NCBI GenBank assembly: GCA_015231995.1
Contig: JADGAO010000009.1
Span: 1-28,499 of the forward strand
Source: Nitrospinota bacterium
Lineage (GTDB): Bacteria; Nitrospinota_A; UBA7883; JACRLM01
Reading direction: 5' to 3'
DNA: 28,499 bases
The notes beneath the pieces were generated by a model. It was not told where the DNA came from. It saw nothing but the letters and a program-made list of their open reading frames with translations, and searched no databases. Positions 22,148 through 28,499 of this stretch are shown here, piece after piece. Each line of letters opens with the position of its first letter. The first letter of the stretch is position 1. A program made the translations under genes and the position numbers.

Positions 22148-22493
22148 ACACCACCTTGCCCTCTCGAAAGGCGTGGGCCACGACATTGTTGAGTGAATGT
22201 TTCCACCGCTCCACTTCCGTTTTAGAGTAAAGCAGAATGTCTATTGGGAATTGAAATCTTGCGACCGCCTTTGACAATCTCGCAAGCTCTTTTCGGCGGC
22301 TTTTCTCTGGCCCGAATTCCCCGGATTCCACAACCAACAGGTCAATATCGGATTCATCCGTGGCGTCACCTTTGGCGTGAGAGCCGAAAAGAATGATCTG
22401 TTCTGGCGTAGCTTCCCTAGCAATCGCCTCGACAACTTCACCAATAATTTTATCGGATGGTTTCATCTTTTTTAGTCCAGCAATAAGCCTCAT
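22134..22493 (-). CDS. Minimal nucleotidyltransferase (MNT-type), second copy
   Basis: A 119-residue polymerase-beta-fold nucleotidyltransferase. The active-site motif is LFGSHAKGDATDESDIDLLVV: Gly-Ser followed by the paired aspartates that bind metal; a third acid is likely the Asp in FPIDILLYS. MNT partners neutralise HEPN toxins by adenylylation in known systems. The ATG at 22493 shares a base with the stop of the preceding nucleotidyltransferase (TGATG), and the C-terminus overlaps the HEPN gene. It is only distantly similar to its neighbour at 22801, so the cassette contains two different nucleotidyltransferases. Confidence 0.88.
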   Translation of the reverse strand: MRLIAGLKKMKPSDKIIGEVVEAIAREATPEQIILFGSHAKGDATDESDIDLLVVESGEFGPEKSRRKELARLSKAVARFQFPIDILLYSKTEVERWKHSLNNVVAHAFREGKVVYERH

Positions 22494-22801
22494 CACGCGG
22501 CATACAACACTTTCGCGGATGATAAAATCGCCTGCTTGCGGATATGATTCCGGCTCATCTCCAGTCCACGGCGGCTTATAAGGTCAACCTCCCTGTCAAA
22601 TATAGCCTTCAACTCGTCTTTCATCGTCAAGAGGTCGAACAATGTCCATACCGAATCCTCCGTGAAAGTGACAAGCACATCCACATCGCTATGCGGGCCT
22701 GCATCATCCCTTGCGAAAGATCCAAAAACGGCAAGTTCAACGATATTCCATTTCTGGCAGAATGCTTCGATGGCGGGCTTAAGCTTCCTCGTTCCCATCA
22801 T
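22493..22801 (-). CDS. Minimal nucleotidyltransferase (MNT-type), first copy
   Basis: A 102-residue MNT-type protein with VFGSFARDDAGPHSDVDVLVTF (G-S-F, then D-x-D) and the later acid in FDREVDLISRRGLE. The ATG at 22801 overlaps the hemA stop as ATGA (a second ATG follows at 22798, TGATG), so its translation is coupled to hemA. Stand-alone pairs of this type act as antitoxins or modifying enzymes for HEPN proteins. Finding it in a haem operon is unusual. The following nucleotidyltransferase starts at its own stop. Confidence 0.88.
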   Translation of the reverse strand: MMGTRKLKPAIEAFCQKWNIVELAVFGSFARDDAGPHSDVDVLVTFTEDSVWTLFDLLTMKDELKAIFDREVDLISRRGLEMSRNHIRKQAILSSAKVLYAA

Positions 22802-24066
22802 TTCTCCAACTCGAACAAGTTCCTCAGCGCCTGTATATAACTGTGCCCGTCGTCGGTCTCTGCGTGTTTCTTCAAGTTGACAACCGGCGCGTGAAGTATC
22901 TTGTTCACTATCGCCGCCGTCATTTTGTCGAGCGTCTCTTTATCCTTATCCGATATGCTGGTGAGCCGTTTCACCGTCTTTTCCATTTCCATCACGCGGA
23001 TGGCGTCGGCCTTGGCGCGCAACTCCGTTATTGTCGGCGCAACTTCCAGATGATCCAGCCACGACAGGAACTGCGCCACTTCCCCGCGTATTATCTCTTC
23101 CGCTTTACGCGCCTCTTTTGCGCGTTCGGCAAGGTTGGATTCCACCACGCTCTTCAAATCGTCTATGTCGTAGACGTAACAGTTGTCTATCTCGTTGACG
23201 GACGGCTCGATGTCGCGTGGCACGGCGATGTCTATGAAGAACATCGGGCGGTTGGCGCGTTCGGCTATAACCTGCGCCGCAAGCTCCTTGCGCACCACGA
23301 AATGTGGCGCACCGGTGGAGCTTATCACTATGTCGCACCGTTTAAGCTCTTCGTGGAGATGGTCGAAATGCACCGCCTCGCCGTTGAACTTCGTCGCAAG
23401 CTCCACCGCGCGTTCGTATGTGCGGTTGGCCACAAGCACCGTCTTGACCCCCTGGGCGACGAGGTGTTTTAACGCAAGCTCTATCATCTCGCCTGCGCCG
23501 ATAAGAAGTGTCGTCTTGCCCGAAAGGTCGCCGAATATCTTCCGCGCAAGCTCGACCGCCGCGTACGAGACGGAAACTGCGTTCTCGGCGATTCCGGTTT
23601 CCGTGCGGATGCGTTTGGCGACGGAGAAGGAGCGTTCGAACAGGTTGTTGAGCACTGTTCCGGTTACGGAAAGCTCGCGGGCGGCCTTGTACGCGCTTTT
23701 GACCTGGCCGAGTATCTGCGGCTCGCCAACCACCATCGAGTCCAGCGACGAAGAGACCTTGAACAGATGCTCTACCGCTTCTTCGAGGGCGTAAACGTAT
23801 GTGTAGTTTTCCAGCGTGGCGACATCCAGCTCGTGATAGTCGGCCATGAATTTTTTCAGCGACGCTATTCCTTTTTTGATGTCGCTGACGAGGGCGTATA
23901 TCTCCACCCGGTTGCAGGTGGAAAGTATCACCTCTTCACGCGCCTCCGGCACGCGCTCTTTGAGCGTGGAAAGATGCTCCCCCAGCTTGGCGGAAGAGAT
24001 GGAAAGCTTCTCCCGTATCTCCACCGGAGCGGAGTTATGATTCAATCCCAGGACTACAAGGTTCAT
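22798..24066 (-). CDS. hemA: Glutamyl-tRNA reductase
   Basis: Reduces glutamyl-tRNA to glutamate-1-semialdehyde, the first committed step of C5-pathway haem synthesis. The 422-residue protein starts MNLVVLGLNHNSAPVEIREK and has the catalytic-cysteine motif ILSTCNRVEIYAL, the VVGEPQILGQVK segment, the NADPH-binding LLIGAGEMIELAL and a C-terminal dimerisation helix region. The ATG overlaps the ccsA/hemX stop (ATGA). It is followed by nucleotidyltransferase genes rather than directly by hemC. Its presence shows that 5-aminolevulinate is made from glutamate, as in most bacteria outside Alphaproteobacteria. Confidence 0.97.
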   Translation of the reverse strand: MNLVVLGLNHNSAPVEIREKLSISSAKLGEHLSTLKERVPEAREEVILSTCNRVEIYALVSDIKKGIASLKKFMADYHELDVATLENYTYVYALEEAVEHLFKVSSSLDSMVVGEPQILGQVKSAYKAARELSVTGTVLNNLFERSFSVAKRIRTETGIAENAVSVSYAAVELARKIFGDLSGKTTLLIGAGEMIELALKHLVAQGVKTVLVANRTYERAVELATKFNGEAVHFDHLHEELKRCDIVISSTGAPHFVVRKELAAQVIAERANRPMFFIDIAVPRDIEPSVNEIDNCYVYDIDDLKSVVESNLAERAKEARKAEEIIRGEVAQFLSWLDHLEVAPTITELRAKADAIRVMEMEKTVKRLTSISDKDKETLDKMTAAIVNKILHAPVVNLKKHAETDDGHSYIQALRNLFELEK

Positions 24067-24848
24067 TTGCTACCAAAATGAATTACAAGAGCCGCTATCA
24101 TGACGGCGTATCCGGCCACACCCATTGCCGCCGCCCTTTTGCCTCTCCACCCAAACGAGAACCTTCCGGCAATCAGAACGGCATAGATGAGCCATCCCGC
24201 CAGAAGGATCGCGATTGAGTAGTTAAACAGGAATTTGCCGTAGCTCTGCGACGACCAGATCATGGCGGCCAATGCGCTCACCGTGATAATAGGGAACCCG
24301 AAGATGATTCCGACCCTGTTAACGTCGTCGAGGGCGCCAAGAGGCGGCAGGCGGTGGTACCAGCCGCCGAACCTCTTGTGTTTCAACTGTCTCTCTTGAA
24401 TAAGATACATCACTCCCGCCGCGAAAACCAGAGAGAACGCCCCGAACGACAGGAACGAAAGCGTCCTGTGCATCGTAAGCCACCAGGCGCGCACAGGAAG
24501 GCCCGGCTCCATCTCCGGCGAGAATGCGAACGAGATGAGCATCAGCAAAAACCCGATCGGCGCCATGAACGCGCCCAGCGGCGTGAGCTTGAAATACCCC
24601 TCCGCCACAAGGAACACGCCGAACACCACCCATCCGAGGAACACCAGATACTCGTAAACGTTTGTGTACGGCCCATGCCCGGTGACAAGCGAGCGCTGAT
24701 AAAGCCCCACCGTCTCCAGCGCAAAGCCAATCGCTATCATAACCGTGGCGAGTATGAAAAGAGTCCTGTTGCGAAGGCCCAGATGCAGGAGATACTTTAT
24801 CATCCCGATGAAATAACAGAACGTCGCCAGCGCGAAGGTCGCCGTCAT
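24063..24848 (-). CDS. CcsA/HemX-like membrane protein (cytochrome c assembly family)
   Basis: A 261-residue inner-membrane protein with about eight hydrophobic helices. Family features: an N-terminal pair of helices, HGPYTNVYEYLVFLGWV, then WWLTMHRTLSFLSFGAFSL with the conserved His, and FNYSIAILLAGWLIYA. The tryptophan-rich WWD-type periplasmic motif of true CcsA haem-handling proteins is reduced here to IWSSQSYGKFLF, so it is closer to HemX/YpjD, which sit next to hemA and are thought to tune HemA levels or haem handling. It overlaps cysG-N and hemA by ATGA at both ends. The role in cytochrome c maturation versus HemA regulation is undecided. Confidence 0.88.
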   Translation of the reverse strand: MTATFALATFCYFIGMIKYLLHLGLRNRTLFILATVMIAIGFALETVGLYQRSLVTGHGPYTNVYEYLVFLGWVVFGVFLVAEGYFKLTPLGAFMAPIGFLLMLISFAFSPEMEPGLPVRAWWLTMHRTLSFLSFGAFSLVFAAGVMYLIQERQLKHKRFGGWYHRLPPLGALDDVNRVGIIFGFPIITVSALAAMIWSSQSYGKFLFNYSIAILLAGWLIYAVLIAGRFSFGWRGKRAAAMGVAGYAVMIAALVIHFGSK

Positions 24849-25474
24849 CTTACGATCTCCTCCATCACTGCCCGCGCTCCCGCAAGGTCGCCAATTTTGA
24901 TCTTCTCCAGCATGGGCGAGTCCGCCAACCGGTTGAACTTGCGTTCCCGTTCGGCGCCGTCGGCCACGGAGGCCAATAGCTTCTCCCGCGCCTGTCCCAT
25001 CATTTCAAGATACACCGCCCACTCGTTTCCGAACAGCCCCTCAAGCATTTTCCTTGCGCGTTTGGCTGTGGCCGGGCTTTTGCCGGACGTGCTTATCGAG
25101 ATGACAAGATCGCCACGCCGCACCACAGACGGCACGATGAACGAGCAAAGATGCGGCTGATCCACGATGTTGACGGGGATGTTGCGTTTGACGGCTTCTT
25201 CAAAAACCAGGCGGTTGACTTCGCCATTGTCCGTAGAGCCTATGGCAAGCGACGCGCCATCCATATACTCCGGGCGGAAAACATCGTTTATGCGATCGAG
25301 TTTTCCATCCCGTTCCATTTCGGCGACGGCCTCGCAAACTTTCGGGGCGACAAGTTTCACCTTCGCGCCGCATTCAAACAAGGAAGCCGCTTTACGTCCA
25401 GCGACCGCCCCTCCGCCGACGACAAGGCACATCCGGCCTTCGAGATTTAGATAGACGGGGTAATAGGCGCTCAT
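24845..25474 (-). CDS. Precorrin-2 dehydrogenase / sirohydrochlorin ferrochelatase (CysG N-terminal/Met8 type)
   Basis: A 209-residue bifunctional enzyme making sirohaem from precorrin-2 by NAD-dependent oxidation and iron insertion. It has YLNLEGRMCLVVGGGAVAGR (Rossmann fold), the FIVPSVVRRGDLVISISTSG motif with catalytic-region residues, and KSPATAKRARKMLE. No SAM methyltransferase domain is attached, so it is the stand-alone Met8/CysG-N form (SirC-like). It heads the haem run and overlaps ccsA by ATGA. Sirohaem could serve sulfite or nitrite reductases or the sirohaem-dependent haem route. The start ATG at 25474 is preferred over GTG 25486. A repeat element begins ~5 nt upstream, so the native leader is short or replaced. 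Confidence 0.92.
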   Translation of the reverse strand: MSAYYPVYLNLEGRMCLVVGGGAVAGRKAASLFECGAKVKLVAPKVCEAVAEMERDGKLDRINDVFRPEYMDGASLAIGSTDNGEVNRLVFEEAVKRNIPVNIVDQPHLCSFIVPSVVRRGDLVISISTSGKSPATAKRARKMLEGLFGNEWAVYLEMMGQAREKLLASVADGAERERKFNRLADSPMLEKIKIGDLAGARAVMEEIVR

Positions 25475-25493
25475 TTGCCGTCCCACTTAGGAA

Positions 25494-25726
25494 GGAGAGG
25501 TTTGTATAAGTGGTTGACCGATGGTCCTACCCCCTCTCCCGCGCTATATCGCGGGAGAGGGTTGGGGTGAGGGATACAAACAGTATTTTGGGTTTGAACC
25601 ATGCGCATCTCAAGATTATTGAAGCGCTGTTTGTAACCCCTCACCTGGCGCTCCGCGCCATCCTCTCCCCGCAAAGTTGGCGGGGAGAGGGTGAGGAATT
25701 TATCGTTAACTTATGCAAACCTCTCC
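25494..25726. repeat. Nested hairpin element with GGAGAGGTTTGYATAAG arms
   Basis: Outer arms GGAGAGGTTTGTATAAG (25494-25510) and CTTATGCAAACCTCTCC (25710-25726) are inverted repeats with one mismatch. Inside are a perfect 12-bp stem, CCCTCTCCCGCG/CGCGGGAGAGGG, with a 6-nt loop (25532-25561), and a second stem, CCTCTCCCCGC/GCGGGGAGAGG (about 25662-25690), flanked by the GGCGCTCCGCGCC palindrome (25648-25660). The arms match those at 6405 and 12570, but the inner hairpins differ. Confidence 0.85.
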
Positions 25727-25767
25727 GAGCTTCTGGGATGTTTGCATAAGTCAACGATTTCGAAGTT

Positions 25768-25857
25768 TTGTCATCCTGAGGGAGCTTTTGCGACCGAAGG
25801 ATCAATGTAGAATTAATTTTTTCTTCTGATAGATTCTTCGCGTTGCTCAGAATGACA
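25768..25857. repeat. TCATTCTGAG-type hairpin repeat, copy 6 (inverted)
   Basis: Runs TTGTCATCCTGAGGGAGC to GCTCAGAATGACA, that is, in the opposite orientation to copies 1-5. An additional partial right arm (GATCCTTCGGTCGCC ... CAGGATGATAA) follows at 25861-25897. Confidence 0.9.
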
Positions 25858-25934
25858 TTAGATCCTTCGGTCGCCAAGGCTCCTTCAGGATGATAATTGT
25901 TGGCGGTCGTATTCACAGCGCGATATTCGCTCAT

Positions 25935-26390
25935 CTACTTCTTCTTCACCAGTTTATCCAGCTCTTCGACGAACTGTTTTATGTCGCGGAACTCCCGGTA
26001 CACCGAGGCGAAACGGACATACGCCACGTCGTCGAGTTTCTTGAGCCCCGCCATCACCGCCTCGCCGATGACGGTGGAGGGGGCTTCCTTCTCCCCCACG
26101 GCCATCATGGCGCGGACAACTTCTTCCAACAGTTCCTCCCTGTCTTCGGCGGAGACGGGGCGTTTGTGGCACGCTTTCTCTATCCCGGCCCTGATCCGGT
26201 CGCGGGAGAAAGGCTGGCGCGCGCCGTTTTTCTTGATGACCAGCGGCAGGCTCTCTTCCATCCTCTCATAGGTGGTGAACCGGCGCTGGCATTGGAGACA
26301 CTCCCGCCTCCGCCGGATCATGTCGTTTTCCTTGGTGAGGCGGGAGTCTATAACCTTGTTCTCAAGGTTGCCGCAGGCCGGGCATTTCAT
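25935..26390 (-). CDS. nrdR: Transcriptional repressor NrdR
   Basis: Represses ribonucleotide reductase genes by binding NrdR boxes when loaded with dATP/ATP. The 151-residue product has an N-terminal zinc ribbon with Cys3, Cys6, Cys31 and Cys34, the ribbon linker VIDSRLTKENDMIRRRREC, and an ATP-cone domain (VIKKNGARQPFSRDRIRAGIEKAC). The end AYVRFASVYREFRDI is diagnostic. It starts 3 nt after the glyA stop and belongs to the rpiB-glyA-nrdR operon. Ribonucleotide reductase genes are not in the window. Confidence 0.97.
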   Translation of the reverse strand: MKCPACGNLENKVIDSRLTKENDMIRRRRECLQCQRRFTTYERMEESLPLVIKKNGARQPFSRDRIRAGIEKACHKRPVSAEDREELLEEVVRAMMAVGEKEAPSTVIGEAVMAGLKKLDDVAYVRFASVYREFRDIKQFVEELDKLVKKK

Positions 26391-26393
26391 CTG

Positions 26394-27677
26394 TTATGCG
26401 CCGGGCAGGTGTCTGCTTCGGTACAGCGGGAACCTCTCGCACAAACCGCGAACCTCCGCCTTTATCGAGGCAAGCCGCGTCTCGTCGTTTATATTGTCGA
26501 GCGCGTCGCATATCCATTTGCCCAGAATATCCATATCGTTCTCTTTCAACCCTCTCGTGGTCACGGCGGGTGTGCCGATGCGTATGCCGGATGTCACCAT
26601 CGGCTTTTCCGGGTCGAACGGTATGGCGTTTTTATTGATAGTGATCCCGGCCTTCTCAAGCCCAGTCTCCGCAACCTTGCCGGTCAACCCTTTGCTCCGC
26701 AAATCCACGAGCATAAGATGATTGTCCGAGCCGCCGGAAACAAGTCGCAATCCTTTAGACATTAGAACGGAAGCGAGCCTGGCGCAGTTTTTGACTATCT
26801 GGCGCTGGTATTGTTTGAAATCGTCGCCCATCGCTTCTTTCAACGCTACGGCTTTGGCGGCGATGACGTGCATCAACGGCCCACCCTGCAAACCGGGGAA
26901 CACGGAACGGTTCAAGTCCGCCGCGTATTTCTCCTTGCACAACACCATTCCGGCGCGCGGGCCGCGAAGGGTTTTGTGTGTGGTTGTCGTCACAAAGTCG
27001 GCGAACGGAACGGGGTTGGGATGAACCCCTGCGGCCACAAGCCCGGCGATGTGCGCCATGTCCACCATGAAAACCGCTCCGACTTCGTCGCAAATCTCGC
27101 GGAACGGCTCCCACGGGATCGTCCGGGGATACGCCGACGCTCCGGCGATGATGAGCTTGGGTTTGTTCGCTTTGGCAAGCGCGCGCATTTCGTCGAAGTC
27201 TATGGTCTCAGTGTCGCGTCGCACGTTGTAGGGGACGACCTTGAACCATTTGCCCGACATGCTGAGAGGATGTCCGTGCGTAAGATGCCCGCCATGAGCG
27301 AGGTTTAATCCCATGATCGTGTCGCCGGGGTTGAGAACCGCGAAAAAGACCGACTGGTTGGCCTGCGAGCCGGAGTGGGGCTGGACGTTGGCGTGATCCG
27401 CCCCGAACAGGGCTTTGGCGCGGTCTATGGCCAACTGCTCCACCACGTCCACGTTTTTGCATCCGCCGTAATATCGTTTGCCAGGATACCCTTCGGCGTA
27501 TTTGTTGGTCATCACCGAGCCTTGCGCTTCGAGCACGGCTTCGCTGGTGAAGTTTTCCGAAGCGATAAGCTCCAGCGTGTAATCCTCGCGCTCTTCCTCG
27601 CCGTGGATTGCGTTCCAAACCTCCGGGTCGGTAGTCTTAAGTGCGGATTCGCGGACTTCCATCGTCATTTTATTCAT
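26394..27677 (-). CDS. glyA: Serine hydroxymethyltransferase
   Basis: A PLP enzyme interconverting serine and glycine with transfer of C1 units to tetrahydrofolate. About 427 residues, normal for the family. Motifs: LELIASENFTSEAVLEAQGS, NKYAEGYPGKRYYGGC, SGSQANQSVFFAVLNPGD, the MVDMAHIAGLVAAGVHPNP segment, and TTTTHKTLRGPRAGM with the PLP-binding Lys. Start: ATG 27677 overlaps the rpiB stop as ATGA, in keeping with the coupling seen across this genome; ATG 27668 lies 10 nt after AGGAG and is an alternative. The upstream extension to 27761 is only read-through of rpiB. Confidence 0.97.
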   Translation of the reverse strand: MNKMTMEVRESALKTTDPEVWNAIHGEEEREDYTLELIASENFTSEAVLEAQGSVMTNKYAEGYPGKRYYGGCKNVDVVEQLAIDRAKALFGADHANVQPHSGSQANQSVFFAVLNPGDTIMGLNLAHGGHLTHGHPLSMSGKWFKVVPYNVRRDTETIDFDEMRALAKANKPKLIIAGASAYPRTIPWEPFREICDEVGAVFMVDMAHIAGLVAAGVHPNPVPFADFVTTTTHKTLRGPRAGMVLCKEKYAADLNRSVFPGLQGGPLMHVIAAKAVALKEAMGDDFKQYQRQIVKNCARLASVLMSKGLRLVSGGSDNHLMLVDLRSKGLTGKVAETGLEKAGITINKNAIPFDPEKPMVTSGIRIGTPAVTTRGLKENDMDILGKWICDALDNINDETRLASIKAEVRGLCERFPLYRSRHLPGA

Positions 27678-28126
27678 TCTCCTCGCCTGTTGTTGTCCAG
27701 ATCGGAAATCTTCTTTAGCCGGAGCGCATGGCGCCCGCCCTCGTATTGCGTCGTCAGCCATGTCTCCAAAATGTCGAAGGCCGTGCTGATGCCGGTGGTG
27801 CGCCCGCCTATTACGAGTACGTTGGAATCGTTATGAAGCCTGCTCATCCTCGCGGTGTAATTGTCGTACACAAGCGTGGCGCGGACGCCGGGGAACTTGT
27901 TGGCGGTGATGGACATTCCTATCCCAGTGCCGCACAGGAGGATGCCGCGTTCGAATTCGCCTTCGGAAACGACCTTGCCTACCTTGGCGCCGTAGTCCGG
28001 GTAATCCACGGAGGTGTTGTCGTGAACGCCGAAATCCATCGGCTCGTGTCCCAGTTCCTTTAAATGCTGGACGATCTTTTCTTTAAGCTCGAACGCCGCA
28101 TGGTCGGAGGCGATGGCTATCTTCAT
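27674..28126 (-). CDS. rpiB: Ribose-5-phosphate isomerase B
   Basis: Interconverts ribose-5-phosphate and ribulose-5-phosphate in the pentose phosphate pathway (RpiB/LacAB family). 150 residues, as usual. Motifs: KIAIASDHAAFELKEKIV, DYPDYGAKV, the GILLCGTGIGMSITANKF segment with the active-site Cys, and ARMSRLHNDSNVLVIGGR. The ATG at 28126 begins directly at the first strand; a TTG 21 nt upstream would add seven unconserved residues. First gene of the rpiB-glyA-nrdR operon, behind the promoter at 28194-28222. Confidence 0.96.
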   Translation of the reverse strand: MKIAIASDHAAFELKEKIVQHLKELGHEPMDFGVHDNTSVDYPDYGAKVGKVVSEGEFERGILLCGTGIGMSITANKFPGVRATLVYDNYTARMSRLHNDSNVLVIGGRTTGISTAFDILETWLTTQYEGGRHALRLKKISDLDNNRRGE

Positions 28127-28193
28127 TGATTGATTCGAGAACTCCAAAATCGGTTATCCATAATGGGGACATCCCCCGCATTCCAAACAAACC

Positions 28194-28222
28194 ATTATAT
28201 TTGCCCCGTTCGCATGTGTCAA
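28194..28222 (-). promoter_or_regulatory. Consensus sigma70-type promoter of rpiB-glyA-nrdR
   Basis: On the minus strand TTGACA (28217-28222) and TATAAT (28194-28199) are both perfect and exactly 17 nt apart. The transcript would begin near 28187, giving a ~60-nt leader before the rpiB ATG, which includes a short GGGGA/TCCCC hairpin (28165-28176). Confidence 0.85.
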
Positions 28223-28244
28223 AAATGTGGACAGGCGATTTTGA

Positions 28245-28499
28245 GTCGCCCGGGCTGTTGCCCAAAGGGAAAAACATCGCAACAAATGCTGTTCGAGGTA
28301 TTCTTCACCTCGATTTGGTAGGGGCGCATCACGATGCGCCAGTTTTAAAGGAGGGCGGTTCTCGAACCGCCCTACCGAAAGGCGGTGGGGTGATGAACAT
28401 CCCGAACCCAATTTTGTCCCCCTTAGGAAGGGGGACCGCAACGTAGTTGCGAGGGGGTTTAACCCCCCGGCGCTTTGCGCCACCCCCCTTTTCAGGGGG
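28245..28499. repeat. Modular hairpin-repeat region at the right edge
   Basis: A chain of small perfect hairpins with no supported gene: GGGCTGTTGCCC (28253-28264), GAGGTATTCTTCACCTC (about 28294-28312), GGCGCATC/GATGCGCC (28323-28340), GGGCGGTT/AACCGCCC (28353-28372), a GGTGGGGTGATGAACATCCC module (about 28384-28403), CCCCCTTAGGAAGGGGG (about 28418-28434), GCAACGTAGTTGC, and GGCGCTTTGCGCC. Several modules recur at 6436-6515 and 12468-12588. The region may continue beyond the window. Confidence 0.8.

Larger units (their letters stand above)
25475..25934. other. Repeat-filled intergenic region between nrdR and cysG-N
   Basis: No gene is supported. From the cysG-N side it holds a hairpin element with outer arms (25494-25726), a further arm (25740-25757), an inverted copy of the TCATTCTGAG-type repeat (25768-25857), and a fragment of another (25861-25897). 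The region must hold the promoter for cysG-N unless transcription reads through from nrdR; I cannot point to a convincing one. Confidence 0.7.

Noticed and set aside
22843..23472. 209-codon plus-strand ORF inside hemA
   Set aside because: It is the opposite-strand shadow of a confidently identified hemA; its composition (many H, R, V, Y) is typical of antisense frames of GC-rich genes.
25494..25726. Insertion sequence or MITE with an encoded transposase
   Set aside because: Inverted ends exist, but no transposase frame is present and no target duplication could be confirmed, so it is listed only as a repeat element.
25890..26765. 291-codon plus-strand ORF across nrdR and the glyA end
   Set aside because: It is antisense to two clear genes (nrdR and glyA); no family motif, and it bridges their junction.
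28126..28446. 106-codon plus-strand ORF at the right edge
   Set aside because: It crosses the rpiB promoter in the opposite direction and then the hairpin-repeat block; no ribosome-binding site or family match.

Overview
The window comes from a Gram-negative, respiring bacterium. It carries lipid A (LpxI), outer-membrane and periplasmic genes, a haem-copper oxidase subunit III, citrate synthase, and a haem/sirohaem gene run. Gene order (cysG N-terminal domain - ccsA - hemA - hemC; Gfo/Idh - lpxI - GT39; rpiB - glyA - nrdR) and gene content resemble deltaproteobacterial-grade, Nitrospinota or Nitrospirota genomes. That placement is an inference; there is no rRNA or marker set here to fix it. 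Most genes look GC-rich, dense and translationally coupled, with many ATGA or TGATG stop/start overlaps. No rRNA, tRNA, CRISPR array, transposase or phage gene was seen.

Layout. 1-957 (minus): a cytochrome oxidase run (coxC, then the start of a secreted protein that may be SCO-like). 1232-2817 (plus): a two-motif CDGSH protein and citrate synthase. 3119-3700 (plus): a conserved-looking membrane protein of unknown function, with dispersed hairpin repeats on both sides. 4076-6392 (plus): a two-gene redox unit, namely a double cyclic-nucleotide-binding domain fused to a four-cluster ferredoxin, overlapping a membrane protein with paired haem-ligand histidines. 6678-9981 (plus): Gfo/Idh oxidoreductase, LpxI and a GT39-type glycosyltransferase, tightly coupled, probably for envelope lipid/glycan synthesis. 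9989-12189 (minus): a Fis-type HTH protein and an RNase II/R-family exonuclease.

12841-19909 (plus) is the most unusual segment. A promoter-like site is followed by nine co-directional genes that end at a strong terminator: TusA-like, DsrE-like, TusA-like/OsmC fusion, short MetE-like methyltransferase, small membrane protein, outer-membrane beta-barrel, DsbC-like disulfide protein, a large secreted protein of unknown function, and an AhpD-like protein. Almost every recognisable member uses reactive cysteine or thiol chemistry, so I propose a sulfur/thiol-handling island; the substrate is unknown.

19914-25474 (minus): cysG N-terminal domain, ccsA/hemX, hemA, hemC and prmA. A two-nucleotidyltransferase plus HEPN cassette is wedged between hemA and hemC and is coupled to the hemA stop codon. 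25935-28126 (minus): rpiB - glyA - nrdR behind a perfect-consensus sigma70-type promoter. The gene-poor gaps (2818-3118, 3701-4057, 6393-6660, 12190-12840, 25475-25934, 28245-28499) are filled with a modular family of nested hairpin repeats that share ends and swap internal hairpins.
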